Source: Ichthyophis bannanicus
Lineage: Eukaryota > Chordata > Amphibia > Gymnophiona > Ichthyophiidae
Reading direction: 5' to 3'
Assembly (NCBI GenBank): GCA_033557465.1
Contig: CM066033.1
Span: 17,795,080-17,859,079 of the forward strand
DNA: 64,000 bases
Position numbers and translations under genes: made by a program. Positions 41,601 to 52,090 of the stretch are shown here, piece after piece. Each line of letters begins with the position of its first letter. The stretch's first letter is position 1. The notes under the pieces were generated by a model. The model ran no database searches and was not told the origin of the DNA. It saw nothing but the letters and a program-made list of their open reading frames with translations.

Positions 41601-41643
41601 ACCACCGCTGCGATGTTAAGACGGTTTAGTAAACTTACCCCCT

Positions 41644-41690
41644 TGTGACCTTGGGCTAGTCACTTTACCCTCCGTTGCCTCTCTTGCGTT
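41644..41690 (+). repeat. MIR/CORE-SINE-like fragment
   Basis: GTGACCTTGGGCTAGTCACT followed by TTACCCTCCGTTGCCTC matches the well-known core segment of MIR-type SINEs. Only this core is left. Confidence 0.7.
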
Positions 41691-41696
41691 GACCTC

Positions 41697-41865
41697 CTAC
41701 CTGGCAAGCATGATGTCTTTTTTTTTTTTATGATCTTTCTCTTCACATGATGTGTCCAAAGTATGAAAGTTGAAGTCTTGTCATTTGAGCTTCTAAGGAA
41801 AGCTGAGGTTTGATCTTCTCTAATGTTGACTGGTTTGTTCTTTGGACAGTTTATGGTATCCACAG
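41697..41865 (-). pseudogene. LINE reverse transcriptase C-terminal scrap
   Basis: The minus strand reads SLEAQMTRLQLSYFGHIM followed by KDIML with an A-rich interruption. This is a C-terminal block common in degenerate vertebrate LINE ORFs. The family cannot be fixed. From 41870 to 42270 I see only an unassigned stretch with short inverted words. Confidence 0.45.
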
Positions 41866-42274
41866 TATTCGTCGCCAGCACCATTACCTTCCTAAAATAG
41901 CACTGCAAAATCACAGGGTAATTTTTTGGGACGTTCCAGGAATTTCAGTTATTGGGAGGAAGATTTGGCAGAAAAAAAAGCTTTTAGGGTCTCATTTACT
42001 AGAGCTTGCAAGCTGGTTAATGAGCATGGCAACAAGGCTTGAGAGCCCTAAGGCACTAACTGGGTCCACAGCCACACGCTAACTTGTTAATCGGTGATCG
42101 TTGGATGAGGCAAGGAAAGGGCACTACTGTGAGAGCCTAGGCTATGGCCATGCACTCTGCAGCAGCACGGTTAATAACGTGAGTGTATCTCACAGGCGAA
42201 CCTGTTGCACGTTAGCTGCTGGGAACATGCTCATCATGCCCTCAACAGCTAACTTGGAGGCTTCGCAATTGACA

Positions 42275-42770
42275 TGTTTATTTGGCGCATTAATTTCAGA
42301 TCTTCAATGGGCTTTAGAAACATGATGGCAGAAAATTACCATATGGCCTATCCAGTCTGCCCTTCCATCACAAATTACTGTGGTCTCTTCTTTTCCTTTA
42401 GAGATCTTCGGTGTTGGTTCCATGCTTTCTTGAATTCAGATTCTGTCCTTGTCTCTACGACCTCCACTGGGAGACTATTCCATGCATCTACCACTCTTTT
42501 TCCGTAAAGAAATATTGTTGCATATTACTCCTGAGTCTAGCCTCTTTCACGTTCATCCTATGCCTCCTCGTTGCTGAGCTTTCTTTCAGTTGAAAGAGGC
42601 TCTCCTCCTATGCATTTATGCCACGGAGGCATTTAAACGTCTCTATCATATCTCCTTTCTCTTGCCTTTCTGCCTAAGTATACATACTGAACTCTTTAAG
42701 CGTGTCTCCATAGACCTCACAACAAAGCCTACTGACCCTTTTACTAGTTGATCCAAAGCACTGAACTAGT
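42275..42770 (-). repeat. CR1/L3-like LINE 3' fragment
   Basis: The plus strand shows CATGATGGCAGAAAATTACC, GGGAGACTATTCCATGCATC and TTTAAACGTCTCTATCATAT. These are words of a LINE 3' region read backwards (minus strand: CMEYSPSGG, RLNASVA). It is full of stops. Confidence 0.5.
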
Positions 42771-42857
42771 CAACCCATATTCCTTCATGCTGCGAGAAAT
42801 CTGTTGGAAAGTCCGAAAAGGAGAGCCCAGTAAACCCAGCCACTAAGCCAATATCGA

Positions 42858-43280
42858 CAGAAAGGAGGAGCAGGTGAAAAGAGCACTACAAAAGTATTTA
42901 TTTATTTAGACAGATTTGTATACCACCTTATCCTACAATCAGTCAAATATAAGCATATTCCACTTTGCACGGTTCATGGAGGAAAGAACACCTGACGCAG
43001 GGTCTTGAGAGTTAAACAGACCTGAAACGCGGTGCTGCGTCGCGTTTGCATCTCTCTGAAGAAGTCTGTGCTCGCATTTGCCTGAAGAAAGCTTTCAGGA
43101 TTGAATGGCTGGAATTTCTGAAAGTCGGTCATACAGCTAAGTACCTTTGCTCATTTTATTGCAAAAGTTTGAGTGAAATAGACAATTTGACGAGGAGTCA
43201 TCCTCTCTGTGATTAGTCCGACAAAAAATGTGTTAGTTCACATATTTGTAGTGCTCTTTTCATCTGGTCCTCTTTTCTGT
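42858..43280. repeat. element bounded by 35-bp inverted repeats, with hammerhead-like core
   Basis: The left end (42858-42892, with GGTGAAAAGAGCACTACAAA) and the right end (43246-43280) are inverted copies with about four mismatches. Between them lie a T-rich SINE-like piece and a hammerhead-like fold at 42986-43047. Inverted long ends plus a hammerhead recall Penelope-like elements, but no RT is present. Confidence 0.45.
42986..43047 (+). ncRNA. hammerhead-ribozyme-like motif, degenerate
   Basis: The order is stem I GAACAC/GCGUUU (one mismatch), core CUGACGC, where the expected CUGANGA has C in place of the last A, stem II AGGGUC/GACCU (one bulge), GAAA (43024-43027), stem III CGC/GCG, and then UC at 43040-43041. 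The replaced core base should abolish cleavage, so this is a relic if real. Confidence 0.35.
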
Positions 43281-44224
43281 GGAGAAAAAGCTGTTAACTT
43301 GTAGGAGAGGGATTAAGACATTTTTTATTCCCTGTGGATGATTAAGTAAATTATTTTAAATCTAATTTGGCATGAAAGGGAATATTGTTTTTTTCTGTCT
43401 CTCCTGTATATTTGTATTCTTCACGACCATTCATATTGTAAATTATTTTGAATGGCATGTAGAAAAATGGTACAAACATTTTTATAACTAAATAAATGTA
43501 ATAATATCTCCAGGATCAGACCTTGGACTGGCTGCTGACACCAAGGGCTCTTCTTGTGGTATTCAGAACTCACCAAGGTCTGCAGCAAACTCTCTTAGCA
43601 TCCCTTCTCCCATAGACAGATCTCCAACCTCCATCTTCCTGCTGACCCTCGAGTGCCCAAACTCAAAACAAAAGTAACTACAACAGAGGGGGTCCCCCTA
43701 GGGGTCCATGAGCACCACTACTGGCTCACAGGAATAGGAATGAGGGGCACTGATCTAAGAGGTGAAGTAAATGAAAGGATTGTATGCTCAGCCTGGTTAA
43801 TCAATATGTTTCAAACCCAGCAATTCTCCAGCACGTACTAATGCTCTGAATAGGAAGTTCCTTCTCTCAGTGCTGGGAGGAGTGGGGCATTTTGTGCCAT
43901 TGTTGCTATCTCCTCCTTTCCTTGCTAAAAGTTTTGTCTTGGGAATCTTCTAGCTGGGGCTTGAGACATCTCCCATCCTCTCTCATAGAATCATAATGAG
44001 TTAGATTTCCCATGAGCGGTATCGAGTAGAATCTCGTTTCTGATCTATGGCAGTTGAATGAAAAAGAATACATTACTATGTATCAAAGCTGGTTGGCAGA
44101 ACTTTTCATTGTGTTTATGCATTAGCAGCATCCACAACAGACTAGATTGTAGTTCTTGAGGAATAGAGTTGCCCATCTCAGTATTAAGATTTGCTCCAAG
44201 TTTTATCCCCTGTTACAATGTAAG
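43281..44224. other. KRAB gene intron, unassigned
   Basis: AT-rich intronic DNA without exon signals in frame with the KRAB gene. A CR1- or L2-derived origin is possible, but I cannot show it. Confidence 0.4.
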
Positions 44225-44330
44225 CGCAAAACAGTTTCGACTGACTTGAGCAACCTTTGTTGAATGTAAACCGCGCTGATAACAAATAGCGCGGTATATA
44301 AAAGATGTTAAATAAATAAAAAAATAAAAG
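44225..44330 (+). repeat. L2 LINE 3' tail
   Basis: AATGTAAACCGCGCTGATAA..GCGGTATATAAAAGA followed by AAATAAATAAA is the 3' end of the L2 family whose larger copy lies at 52091-53693. Only the tail is present. Confidence 0.75.
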
Positions 44331-44513
44331 ATGATCCGAGTACTGCCAAAATGGATTTCTGATGATGATCAGGACAGCAGCACCTTTCTTTTCTTCCTTC
44401 TACACTGCTGGCAGTGTCTATGAAAACAGCATAACTCAGAGCTCACTTGCACTGATAAGACAGGCTCTGGTGTAACTTTTCTAAACATACTGAACTATCT
44501 TTTCTCACTCCAG

Positions 44514-44642
44514 GTTTCCCCAGTGTCAAACCAGACCTTTTAATCCAATTTGAGCAAGAAGGATTCACGACCAAGCCCCAGGGATCTGAGGAAAGAGGAA
44601 ACCTGCCCAACGCTGGCAGAAATGAGGAGCTATATGAAGCAG
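44514..44642 (+). CDS. KRAB-domain gene, linker exon 3
   Basis: Acceptor TTTTCTCACTCCAG and donor GCAG|GTAGTG frame 129 bp, phase 1 to phase 1. It encodes FPSVKPDLLIQFEQEGFTTK, then PQGSEERGNLPNAGRNEELY. It lies 11.8 kb after the previous exon because of the transposons in between. The C2H2 finger exon that should follow was not found up to 64000. Confidence 0.85.
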
Positions 44643-45424
44643 GTAGTGAAGTTGGATTAAAGCTAGTGATGAGCTGATGCAAACATTTATTACAGGAAAG
44701 ACGGATCCTCTGGGCCAGGGCAAACTGAGAGTGAGGTGTAATAATCGCAGTCCCTGACTTCTGAGCTTTGTTGTGTGAATAATGTGCTTATTATGTTTCC
44801 TTACTGTCTACTATCTAAATTTATTTTCAGATCTGTCTTTATATGCCTTTCATTCCTTCTCTATTTCCCTCCTTCTCTCTCACCATTTTGCCATCTCTCT
44901 GTCCTATCCCTTCATTTTCTTTCAACATCTACAGTCTCTCATCCTTTATCAGTTGTTATATTCTTCCTTGTATCTCTTACTATTTCTGACCTCTTGGTGC
45001 TGTTTCAAGATGCTGAAGCTTCCTCCCACCCAACAACTTGTGGGTTTTGTTTTTTGTGAACCAGACAGTGCTGGTAGCTGGAGAGAGGCAGCAGAGTGGA
45101 GGAAAGGTGGAGAGATGCCCCCTACTAGGATCAGCAGGAAGAATGAGGAAGGGAGGCATTAGCAGGATGGAGGCAGGCTGGGAGGAACAGCGGGCTGACT
45201 CCCCTCCTACCTCCACTGCAAGTAAGAAGAGGGAGTGAGGCAGATAGACTCTCAATGGAAGCAGCAGGAGGGAGGAAAGACCCTATTTGTAGCTGCAGCA
45301 GGGCTAGCCTATCCATAGGGCGGCCCCTTAGGATGGAAGATCTGTGTGCTTCAGTACACATGGCTTTGCGCTCCCTCCACTCCTGTGCTGAGCCATGTCA
45401 CCAGCCCCTCTGCTGCTGATTCAG
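44643..45424 (+). other. intronic or downstream DNA, unassigned
   Basis: No exon with compatible borders is seen. Pyrimidine-rich (44800-45000) and purine-rich (45060-45300) blocks explain the short open frames. Confidence 0.4.
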
Positions 45425-45677
45425 ATTTATTTATTTATATTCTCTTATATACTGTGCTATTCTGCATCAGTGCAGTTTACATTGAACAAACTGAAATTAC
45501 ATTGAACAGGGCATTATAACTTGGAGATAACTGTTTTACAGGGAACATGGGCTATGGAGGGTTAAGTGGCTTGCCCAACACCACAAGGAGCACCTGTGGG
45601 ACTAGAAACCCTAGTCCTTCCGGCCCAAGGTTGCTGTCCTCTAGTGGGATTTGAACCCCGACCTTCCGGCCTGAAGT
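45425..45677 (-). repeat. SINE with MIR-like body and L2-like tail
   Basis: The plus strand shows a T-rich L2-type tail (45428-45490, CAGTGCAGTTTACATTGAAC). After it come GGGTTAAGTGGCTTGCCCAA and GGGATTTGAACCCCGACCTT, which are the complement of a MIR-like core and a tRNA B box. Confidence 0.6.
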
Positions 45678-45839
45678 ATCTTGCCTAGGGTTGCCAACTG
45701 GCCGGTTTTTAGCCGGCCTGGCCGGTTTTTCCATGGCCAGGCCGGCTGCCGGCGCAGAGGCAAAACCGGCCCTTGAAAAGCCATTTTTTTTGCTCTGGCC
45801 GCAAGATCGGGAGCAGCCAGAACAAAAAAAATGGCTTTT

Positions 45840-46130
45840 CTCCCAACCCGGAGGGCTTCAGAGGGAGCCGGGGAAGCCCGCGCGAGGCCCCGGCTCCCTC
45901 TGAACAGCCACCAGCGTGAATAGCCTTTTCCTTCACGCTGGCGGCTGTTCCTGTGAAGCCGCGATTGGTGGGAAAGGTTAAAGGCAATGCCCTTTAACCT
46001 TTCCCAGCATTCGCGGCTTCACAGGAACAGCCGCCAGCGTGAAGGAAAAGGCTCTTCACGCTGGTGGCTGTTCAGAGGGAGCCGGGGCCTCGCGCGGGCT
46101 TCCCCGGCTCCCTCTAAAGCCTCAGACAGC
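45840..46130. repeat. hairpin inside hAT element A
   Basis: Inverted arms of roughly 130-140 bp (left from GGGCTTCAGAGGGAGCCGGG, right ending GGCTCCCTCTAAAGCC) meet near 45990 at AAAGGCAATGCCCTTT. The arms are almost identical. Confidence 0.9.
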
Positions 46131-46149
46131 CGCGGTTTTGGGGGGGGAG

Positions 46150-46800
46150 GCCAAGGACTGCCTGGGCTGTGATGGGGGGAGGGGGCCTGGACTGGAAAAG
46201 GGCTAGGAGGGGGGAATTTGACTGGAAATGGGTTGTGATGGGGGGGGGGACCTGGACCGGAAAAGGGCTATGGGGGGGGGGGGGGGAATTGGACGGGAAC
46301 TAAATGGGCTGTGAGGGGAGGGGACCTGGACTGTAAAAGGGCTATGGGGGGGGGGGACATGGACTGGAAATGGGTTTTGATGGGGAGGGGGACCTGGACT
46401 GGAAAAGGGCTGGGGGGGGGGACATGGACTGGAAATGGGTTGTGATGGGGAGGGGGACCTGGACTGGAAAAGGGCTATGGGGGGGGGGAACTTGGACTGG
46501 AAATGGGCTATGGTGGAGGGAGGGGGAACTTGGACTGGAAATAGGCTGTGATTAGGGGGGCTAGGACAGCAAATGGACTGTGATGGTGGGGGGGGGGTAG
46601 GACTGCAAATGGGCTGTGATGGTGCGGGGGGACTCGGACTACAAATGGGATGTGATGGGGGGGGCCTAGGACTGGAAATAGGCTGTGATGGGGGACTTGG
46701 ACTGGAAATGGGCAGTGATGGGGGGGGGGGGCTAGGACTGGAAATGGGCCTGTGATGTGAGGGCTAGCACTGGAAATGGGCTGATGAAGAGCTGGAATAG
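46150..46800. repeat. G-run minisatellite in element A
   Basis: Units of about 25-45 bp carry GGACTGGAAATGGGCTGTGA followed by runs of 4 to 13 G. The plus strand has many G tracts within short distance, so G-quadruplex formation is likely. The complement of the same unit makes up 55440-56235 in element B. Confidence 0.9.
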
Positions 46801-47558
46801 GACTGGAAATGGGCTGATGTGGGGCATGGGAGAATGGGATTAGAAGGGAGTGGATGCTGGGTGGGTCTAGAACTATAAGGGAACTGATTTTGGGGGAGGA
46901 CTAGAATAGATGGGTAATGAGAATGGAGAGGGGAAAAAATATTTTGTGTGGAAGAAAAGTCTATGATGGGCTGGGTATTGGGAGAGTAAGAGGGGCTTGA
47001 GAATGGAAGGGTGAAATTTAAATGGATGATAACGGAATAAGGAAAGAGTTGGAGGAAAGAGCAAAAGGGAAACAATCAGTATGTTAAAGCAGAAATAGAG
47101 AGAGAATGGAAAACATCTGAAAGAGAAGAAAGGACAAATGGATAGCTCGCAGAAGACACGAAGAAACCAGAAGAAAGTGACTGGAGCAATTGCAACTGAA
47201 AAATAAAACGCCCAAACAGAAGGTAGAAAAATACTTTTTATTTTGAATTTATTAGCTGGAATATGTTTGGTCTGGGAAGTGTGTATTGATAACATCTTTG
47301 CGTTTTTGTTTAGTGCAAGAGGAAATTACTTTATAGTTTTATTTCTCCAGTGTTGTACATTTCATGTTTGGATTTTGGGGTTCCCAGTTTAATTATTATC
47401 TGACCAAGGAAGTTAGCCTACACGTATCCTCGGTAATTTTTGTGGGTGGGGCTGGGGGCGGGGCAGGGGTGGGACTAGGGGCGGAGAATGGGTGGAGCAT
47501 GGCGAGCCACAGGTGTCAGGTTTTTCTCGGTGAAAAAGTTGGTAACCCTAACCTTGCC

Positions 47559-48000
47559 CCAACCACTAGGCCACTCCTCCACTCCAGATGGCTGGAGTGG
47601 TTTGGCAGTAGTGGTAGGCTATGTGTTTCAGTGCACATGGCGTGATGCTTTGACCCCCACAAAGTTTTTTTGGAGGGGAGTCAGAAGTGGCAGGCCATGT
47701 ATGCCAATGGACATGACCTGCTGCTGTCACCGAGCCGCCTCCTGGCCACCAGAATCGGCGGCACTGGGGGGGGCAGTGGCATAGCTGAGCACGGGGGAGG
47801 GGGCAGCACGGCCAGGTGTAGTGTGGCAATGTCTAGGTCAGCAGAAACCCTCAGGCTGGCCCTGAGCAACAGTTTGAAGGGAAGTGGGACTCCTGATCAT
47901 ATTCTGAAGCAGTTTACATTAGCAAGGAATTGTGGGATCCTGTTCCAATTCATCCTGCTAGAACACTCCAGACAAGTGGGTTAAGTCCCTCTGCCAACAG
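47559..48000. other. unassigned DNA between hAT A and the DIRS elements
   Basis: I see no gene. The left part continues the target sequence of hAT element A; the rest shows only biased short frames. Confidence 0.4.
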
Positions 48001-49800
48001 ATGTTGGAGACAGAGAAAGTACCAGAAGCTTCAACGAACAGGCTCTGGCATATAGAGAGGCTCCCCTAGGTATCACCCTCAGTATTTCTCTGTCTCCAGC
48101 AGATGATGGATGTCTGTTTCTGTACTCCTGGCAGCCTGCCATTCTAAGGGGCTAAGGATCTCTGTCAGTGGAACTCGGAGCTTAATAGGGTGGAGGTCTT
48201 CGGGGTGCACATGAGGTGTGGCCCTGAAGTTTCCCACTGACTGCTCACTCTAGGACATTCCGGGAGCTCCGGGTCAGGAGAACCTGTTCAGCTTATCCTG
48301 AGAGGGGGAAGAAGACTTGGTCTCAACAGTTCAGCACAGGGCAATAAGGAGATCCTGTAACAGAGAGTAGCATCCCTTATTTTTTATTTGCTAGTTATAA
48401 GTTTATATATCCCGTAACTGGAAAGAGCCTGTCACCGGAATTACAGCCTCACTTGCCTTTCCCTGCTTCCCTCTTCCGCATGCTGACGGCTGAGCTGAAC
48501 GAGAGTCACAGTGAATGTTTTTTGTCCCTCCTCCCCCCTCCTCCCGTGTCTTCAGTAGCAATTTCTACCCTCAGGCTACCTCACCACCATTAGGCCCAGC
48601 CCGCATGAGGAGGGCTGCTCATACTGCCATGCACTGCTTCCTGCCTTTTTTCAGCTCTTTGAGCAGCCGCAGCCATGCAGAGCACGCTGTGGTGGCCATT
48701 TTGAGTTGGCCCTGTTTTCCTCAGCTTGCCCGTCTCTGGCACACTGGTCACCGTGGCTTCGCTGCAATGCCATCCTCAGTAAACAGGTGCCTTGCCTGTG
48801 GTAAAAAGCACCACATCCTGTCAGACCAGCTATGTGCCACGTGTCTGGCTCATCTGGGGGAGTTTTCCCTCGAAGGACAAAATGTTTTATTACTGCTGCA
48901 TGAGCAAGAGCTGGCAGAGTCCCTCAATTTACATCAAGATGCATCAGCTCCCTCCTCAGCTACTAGGGCCTTATCTCTGCCCTCTCCCTCGGAGGATGCC
49001 CCTCTTCCTCCTCTTTTGCTCCTACAGCAGCCTCAGTAGCCCAGTGCAGGCAGCATGGCTCAAGATTCTGCCCAGTTTATGTCCCTGTTCAGGCAAGCTT
49101 GGGACCTTTGGGCATCCACATCAGCTCTGCTCAAAGCGGGCTCCTCTTCCTCTAGACCAGTGGCAACACAGCACGTGGGACACAAAAGCGCACTCTGACC
49201 AAGTCCACCTCAGAAGAGCCCACACAACCTGTGAAAGAGATCTGAGCTTCACTGGACTGCGCAATGGAACAGGATCATCCCTCCATAGAGAATGGCCCTC
49301 TATCTTCCGATCGGGAAGATGGGGAGTGATCTCCTTCCGATGACCAAGCAAAGGATCAGGAGGAAGGAGACCATAAGAAGGAACTTTCGGCATTGATTAC
49401 TCAGGTGGTGAACGCATTGCGCCTCTCAGAATCTCAAGGACAGGAAATGATGCAAATTCTGCTTCTCAGACGGATCCTATCCTACAAAGTATTAGAAAAC
49501 CTTCAAAGGCATTCCCGTTTCCTCAGGACCTTCAGCAGATGGTCACTCTTGAGTGGAGCTCACCCGAAGCGACCCTTGTACTGTGCAACGTTTGGGCCGG
49601 CTATATCTCTGGTCCCTTGAGGACTGTGATACCTAGCTCGCAAATCCAGCGGTCAATGCAGTAGTGACAGCGGTTAATAAACATACTACGTTCCTGATCG
49701 TCTCTCCAGTCTAGTCCCGGACCTCTGGGTTGTCTACCTTATTCAGCAGCTTGGAGACTGAGGAACCTCCTTCTTTTGTAATGTCACCAGTATATCCTCC
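48000..49800 (+). pseudogene. DIRS element A, 5' region and gag pieces
   Basis: An inverted pair TGGAGACAGAGAAA / TTTCTCTGTCTCCA lies at 48008 and 48091. Gag begins in the frame near 48515-49039 with a Cys motif CLACGKKHHILSDQLCATC, comparable to CFVCGARRGRVSDSGVCKSC in DIRS B. Later gag pieces lie at about 49390-49640 in other frames. No RT follows; the copy is cut near 49800, where DIRS B begins. Confidence 0.6.
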
Positions 49801-50626
49801 CAGGAGCCGCCTCCATTCACCAGTTACCTCAGTCTCCAAGCAGCTGAAGGGACAGTTATCCTGGAGGTCCGGGCTCACTGGAGGAACAATTGAGGATAGC
49901 TTTTAGAATAGTTTCTAGGATTTATTTGGGTTGAAAAAAAAAAAAAGGAAAGAAAGGGTCATGTTTTCCTTAACATTGCAAGGTCTGTACCTTTAAATGT
50001 GCAGGAGGCTTTTCCCCTACCTTTTGGTTCCCCTGCTACCTGTGGGGTAGTTAGACGATTGCCACTGAGGTAGCAGGAGTCGCTCCGGTTCGGAAGCCGT
50101 CAAGGGGGGTGAAGAACCGGAGCGGTGCACAGCCGGCGCTTCACAGAAGGTCTGCCTGTCAGCGCGTTTTGGCTGATCGTGGCGAACGTCCAGCAGTGGG
50201 CGTTCGCATGGCGCACGGCTCTCAAGGTCCCCCAAGCCACGAATGCTCTCCGGAGTCGGAGGCCAGCTCAGCGGTTAGAGGCAACGCTGCTACTTCAGGG
50301 AGGGAGGCCGGCAAAGGTAAGGAGGCCCGATTGAAGTTTACCTCGTCATTGCGTTTGGGCGTGAAACGAGGAGTAGGCTCGGCGGCGTGGGAAGCGCAGG
50401 GGCAGCGTCGGACATTGCAGAGAGTTTTTTTTCTCTGTGGAGGGGAGCCTCGTTTAACACTTTAATGGGTGTTTTTTTCTTTGTTAGAGGAGCTAGCTGG
50501 TGGATTTTATTGATTTGAAAAAAAAGAAAAACGGTTTCCCTTGAGTTTTTCGGATCCTGGCTTCTTCGGGCACTGAGGTCGGCAGGGGGCAGGTAAGGGT
50601 GCCTGAAGGCTGTTTTCAAGGCCGGG
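49801..50626 (+). other. presumed 5' terminal region of DIRS element B
   Basis: A GC-rich stretch (50060-50420) precedes gag, with no recognisable coding. It should contain the left terminal repeat of the DIRS element; I could not match it because the right end is missing. Confidence 0.4.
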
Positions 50627-52090
50627 ATGCCTTCTAGACCGCAGTGTTTTGTCTGTGGGGCTAGAAGAGGAAGAGTGTCTGACTCGGGGGTATGTAAGAG
50701 CTGCACAAAGGAAGCTTCTGCCATGGAGCAGGCCGGGGAGGAAAAGGAGAAGCGTCTGGGGGCCGAAGCAGGCCTTTCAGTCACTCAGTCTTCAGACTTG
50801 TCTCTTGGGGAGCCGGTGGCAGGGCCATCTTCCGCCCCCAGGCTGGCGTCCATTTTCTCACAGACGTTTATGGCTCTCCTGCAGCAAGCAGTTGGAGGCA
50901 CCCCACAGAGGCAGGCGAAGTTCACCACCGAGGGCCGCAGAGTGAAGAGACTCGTGAACGCTCTGCATACAGAAGAATTTCTAGACGTGGTCAAGAGGCC
51001 GCGGCTAGATGGAGAGCCTAAAGACCAGTCGCTAGCTCAGAGGGACAACTGTTGGATGAGGAAGGCTGGAGTGTGGACCTCGAAGAGGAGTTAGAGGAAG
51101 GTGAGCTCGCAGATAAGGAAGATCAAGTGAGAGTGGTGCGTGTATTCCGCAGAGAGGAACTGCCGGCGCTCATTGTAGAGACGCTCTGAGCACTGAACAT
51201 GCCGGTTCCGGGGTCGGCGGGGGAGGAGACCCTGGAGGATCCGTTGTTGCAGGTCTTTAGAAAGACTCAAAGAGCGTTTCCGGTACACAGAGTGTTTCAG
51301 GAAATGATTCAGGAAGAGTGGAATGTACCAGAGACATCTCTGAGGGGATCCAGAGTGATGAGCCGTCTTTACCCTTTGGTGGACCAGGATAGGGAGATAT
51401 TTAAGTCTCCCAAGGTGGACGCGGCTGTGGCGGCAGTGACAAAGAAAACAACTATCCCGGTGGAGGGCAGTGCTGCCCTCAAGGTTGCTCAGGACAGAAA
51501 GTTGGATGCGTTGCTAAAACAGATTTTTGTTGTGAATGCCCTGTCGCTCCAGGTGGCTATCTGTGAAGCTTGGGTGGCCAGAGCCTGTCTACGGTGGTCT
51601 CAGCGGGTACAAGGTACACAGGAGAATGAGATGGCCGGTGAGGCGACCAGGCTGGAGTCCGGAGCGGCCTACCTTGCGGATATTCATTATGATCTTATGC
51701 GAGGTTTGTCAAAGAGCATGGTGTCGGCGATAGCGGCGAGAAGCTATCTGTGGCTCCGTAATTGGGCGGCGGATAACTCGTCGAAAGTGAGGTTAAGTAA
51801 GCTTCCTTTTAAAGGGCGGCTCTTGTTTGGAGAAGAGTTGGAGAAATTGGTCAAGGATCTTGGTGAATCTAAGGGCAGTAGATTACCAGAAGATAAACCT
51901 AAGTAAGGGCGGGCGACACCCGCGGGCAAGGGGCAGCAGCGGGATTTTCATCGGTTCCATTTCCAAAGGTTTAATTCTGGTCAAAGAGGCAGATACCCCA
52001 ATAGAAATCAGGGGTTTCGAGGTTTTCGAGGTGCAGGAAGAGGGTTTGGGGCCTCTTCCTCCTCTTCCTCCACCTTTAAGAAGTCTCAAT
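50627..52090 (+). pseudogene. DIRS element B gag
   Basis: It starts MPSRPQCFVCGARRGRVSDS with a Cys-rich head. A frameshift lies near 51056 and a stop at 51187-51189. From 51199 the helical gag body is open for 235 codons (HRVFQEMIQEEWNVP, MSRLYPLVDQDREIF, AARSYLWLRNWAADNSSK). A stop after LPEDKPK is followed by an Arg/Gly-rich tail (HRFHFQRFNSGQRGRYP). It is interrupted at 52090 by the L2 LINE. DIRS elements copy via RT and integrate with a tyrosine recombinase. Confidence 0.8.

Larger units (their letters stand above)
38225..41640. repeat. long interspersed repeat, copy 2
   Basis: It is collinear with copy 1 (12768-16830) over about 3.4 kb: the tRNA-like start, the MITE, a single tRNA-like second segment (40370-40440), a short remnant of the CCGCCC minisatellite (41395-41445) and a palindrome-rich end (41510-41600) followed by GTTTAGTAAACTTACCCC. 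It sits in the large KRAB intron. No coding frame is conserved between copies. Confidence 0.75.
45686..47550. mobile_element. hAT-type non-autonomous element A
   Basis: The ends are TAGGGTTGCCAACT and AGTTGGTAACCCTA. They are flanked by 8-bp duplications ATCTTGCC (45678-45685) and ACCTTGCC (47551-47558), one base different. Inside are a hairpin (45840-46130), a G-run minisatellite (46150-46800) and an A-rich segment (46880-47340) shared in inverted form with element B. No transposase frame is present. Length is 1865 bp. Confidence 0.85.

Noticed and set aside
46370..46755. Gly/Leu/Asp-repeat frames in hAT element A.
   Set aside because: They are translations of the G-run minisatellite.
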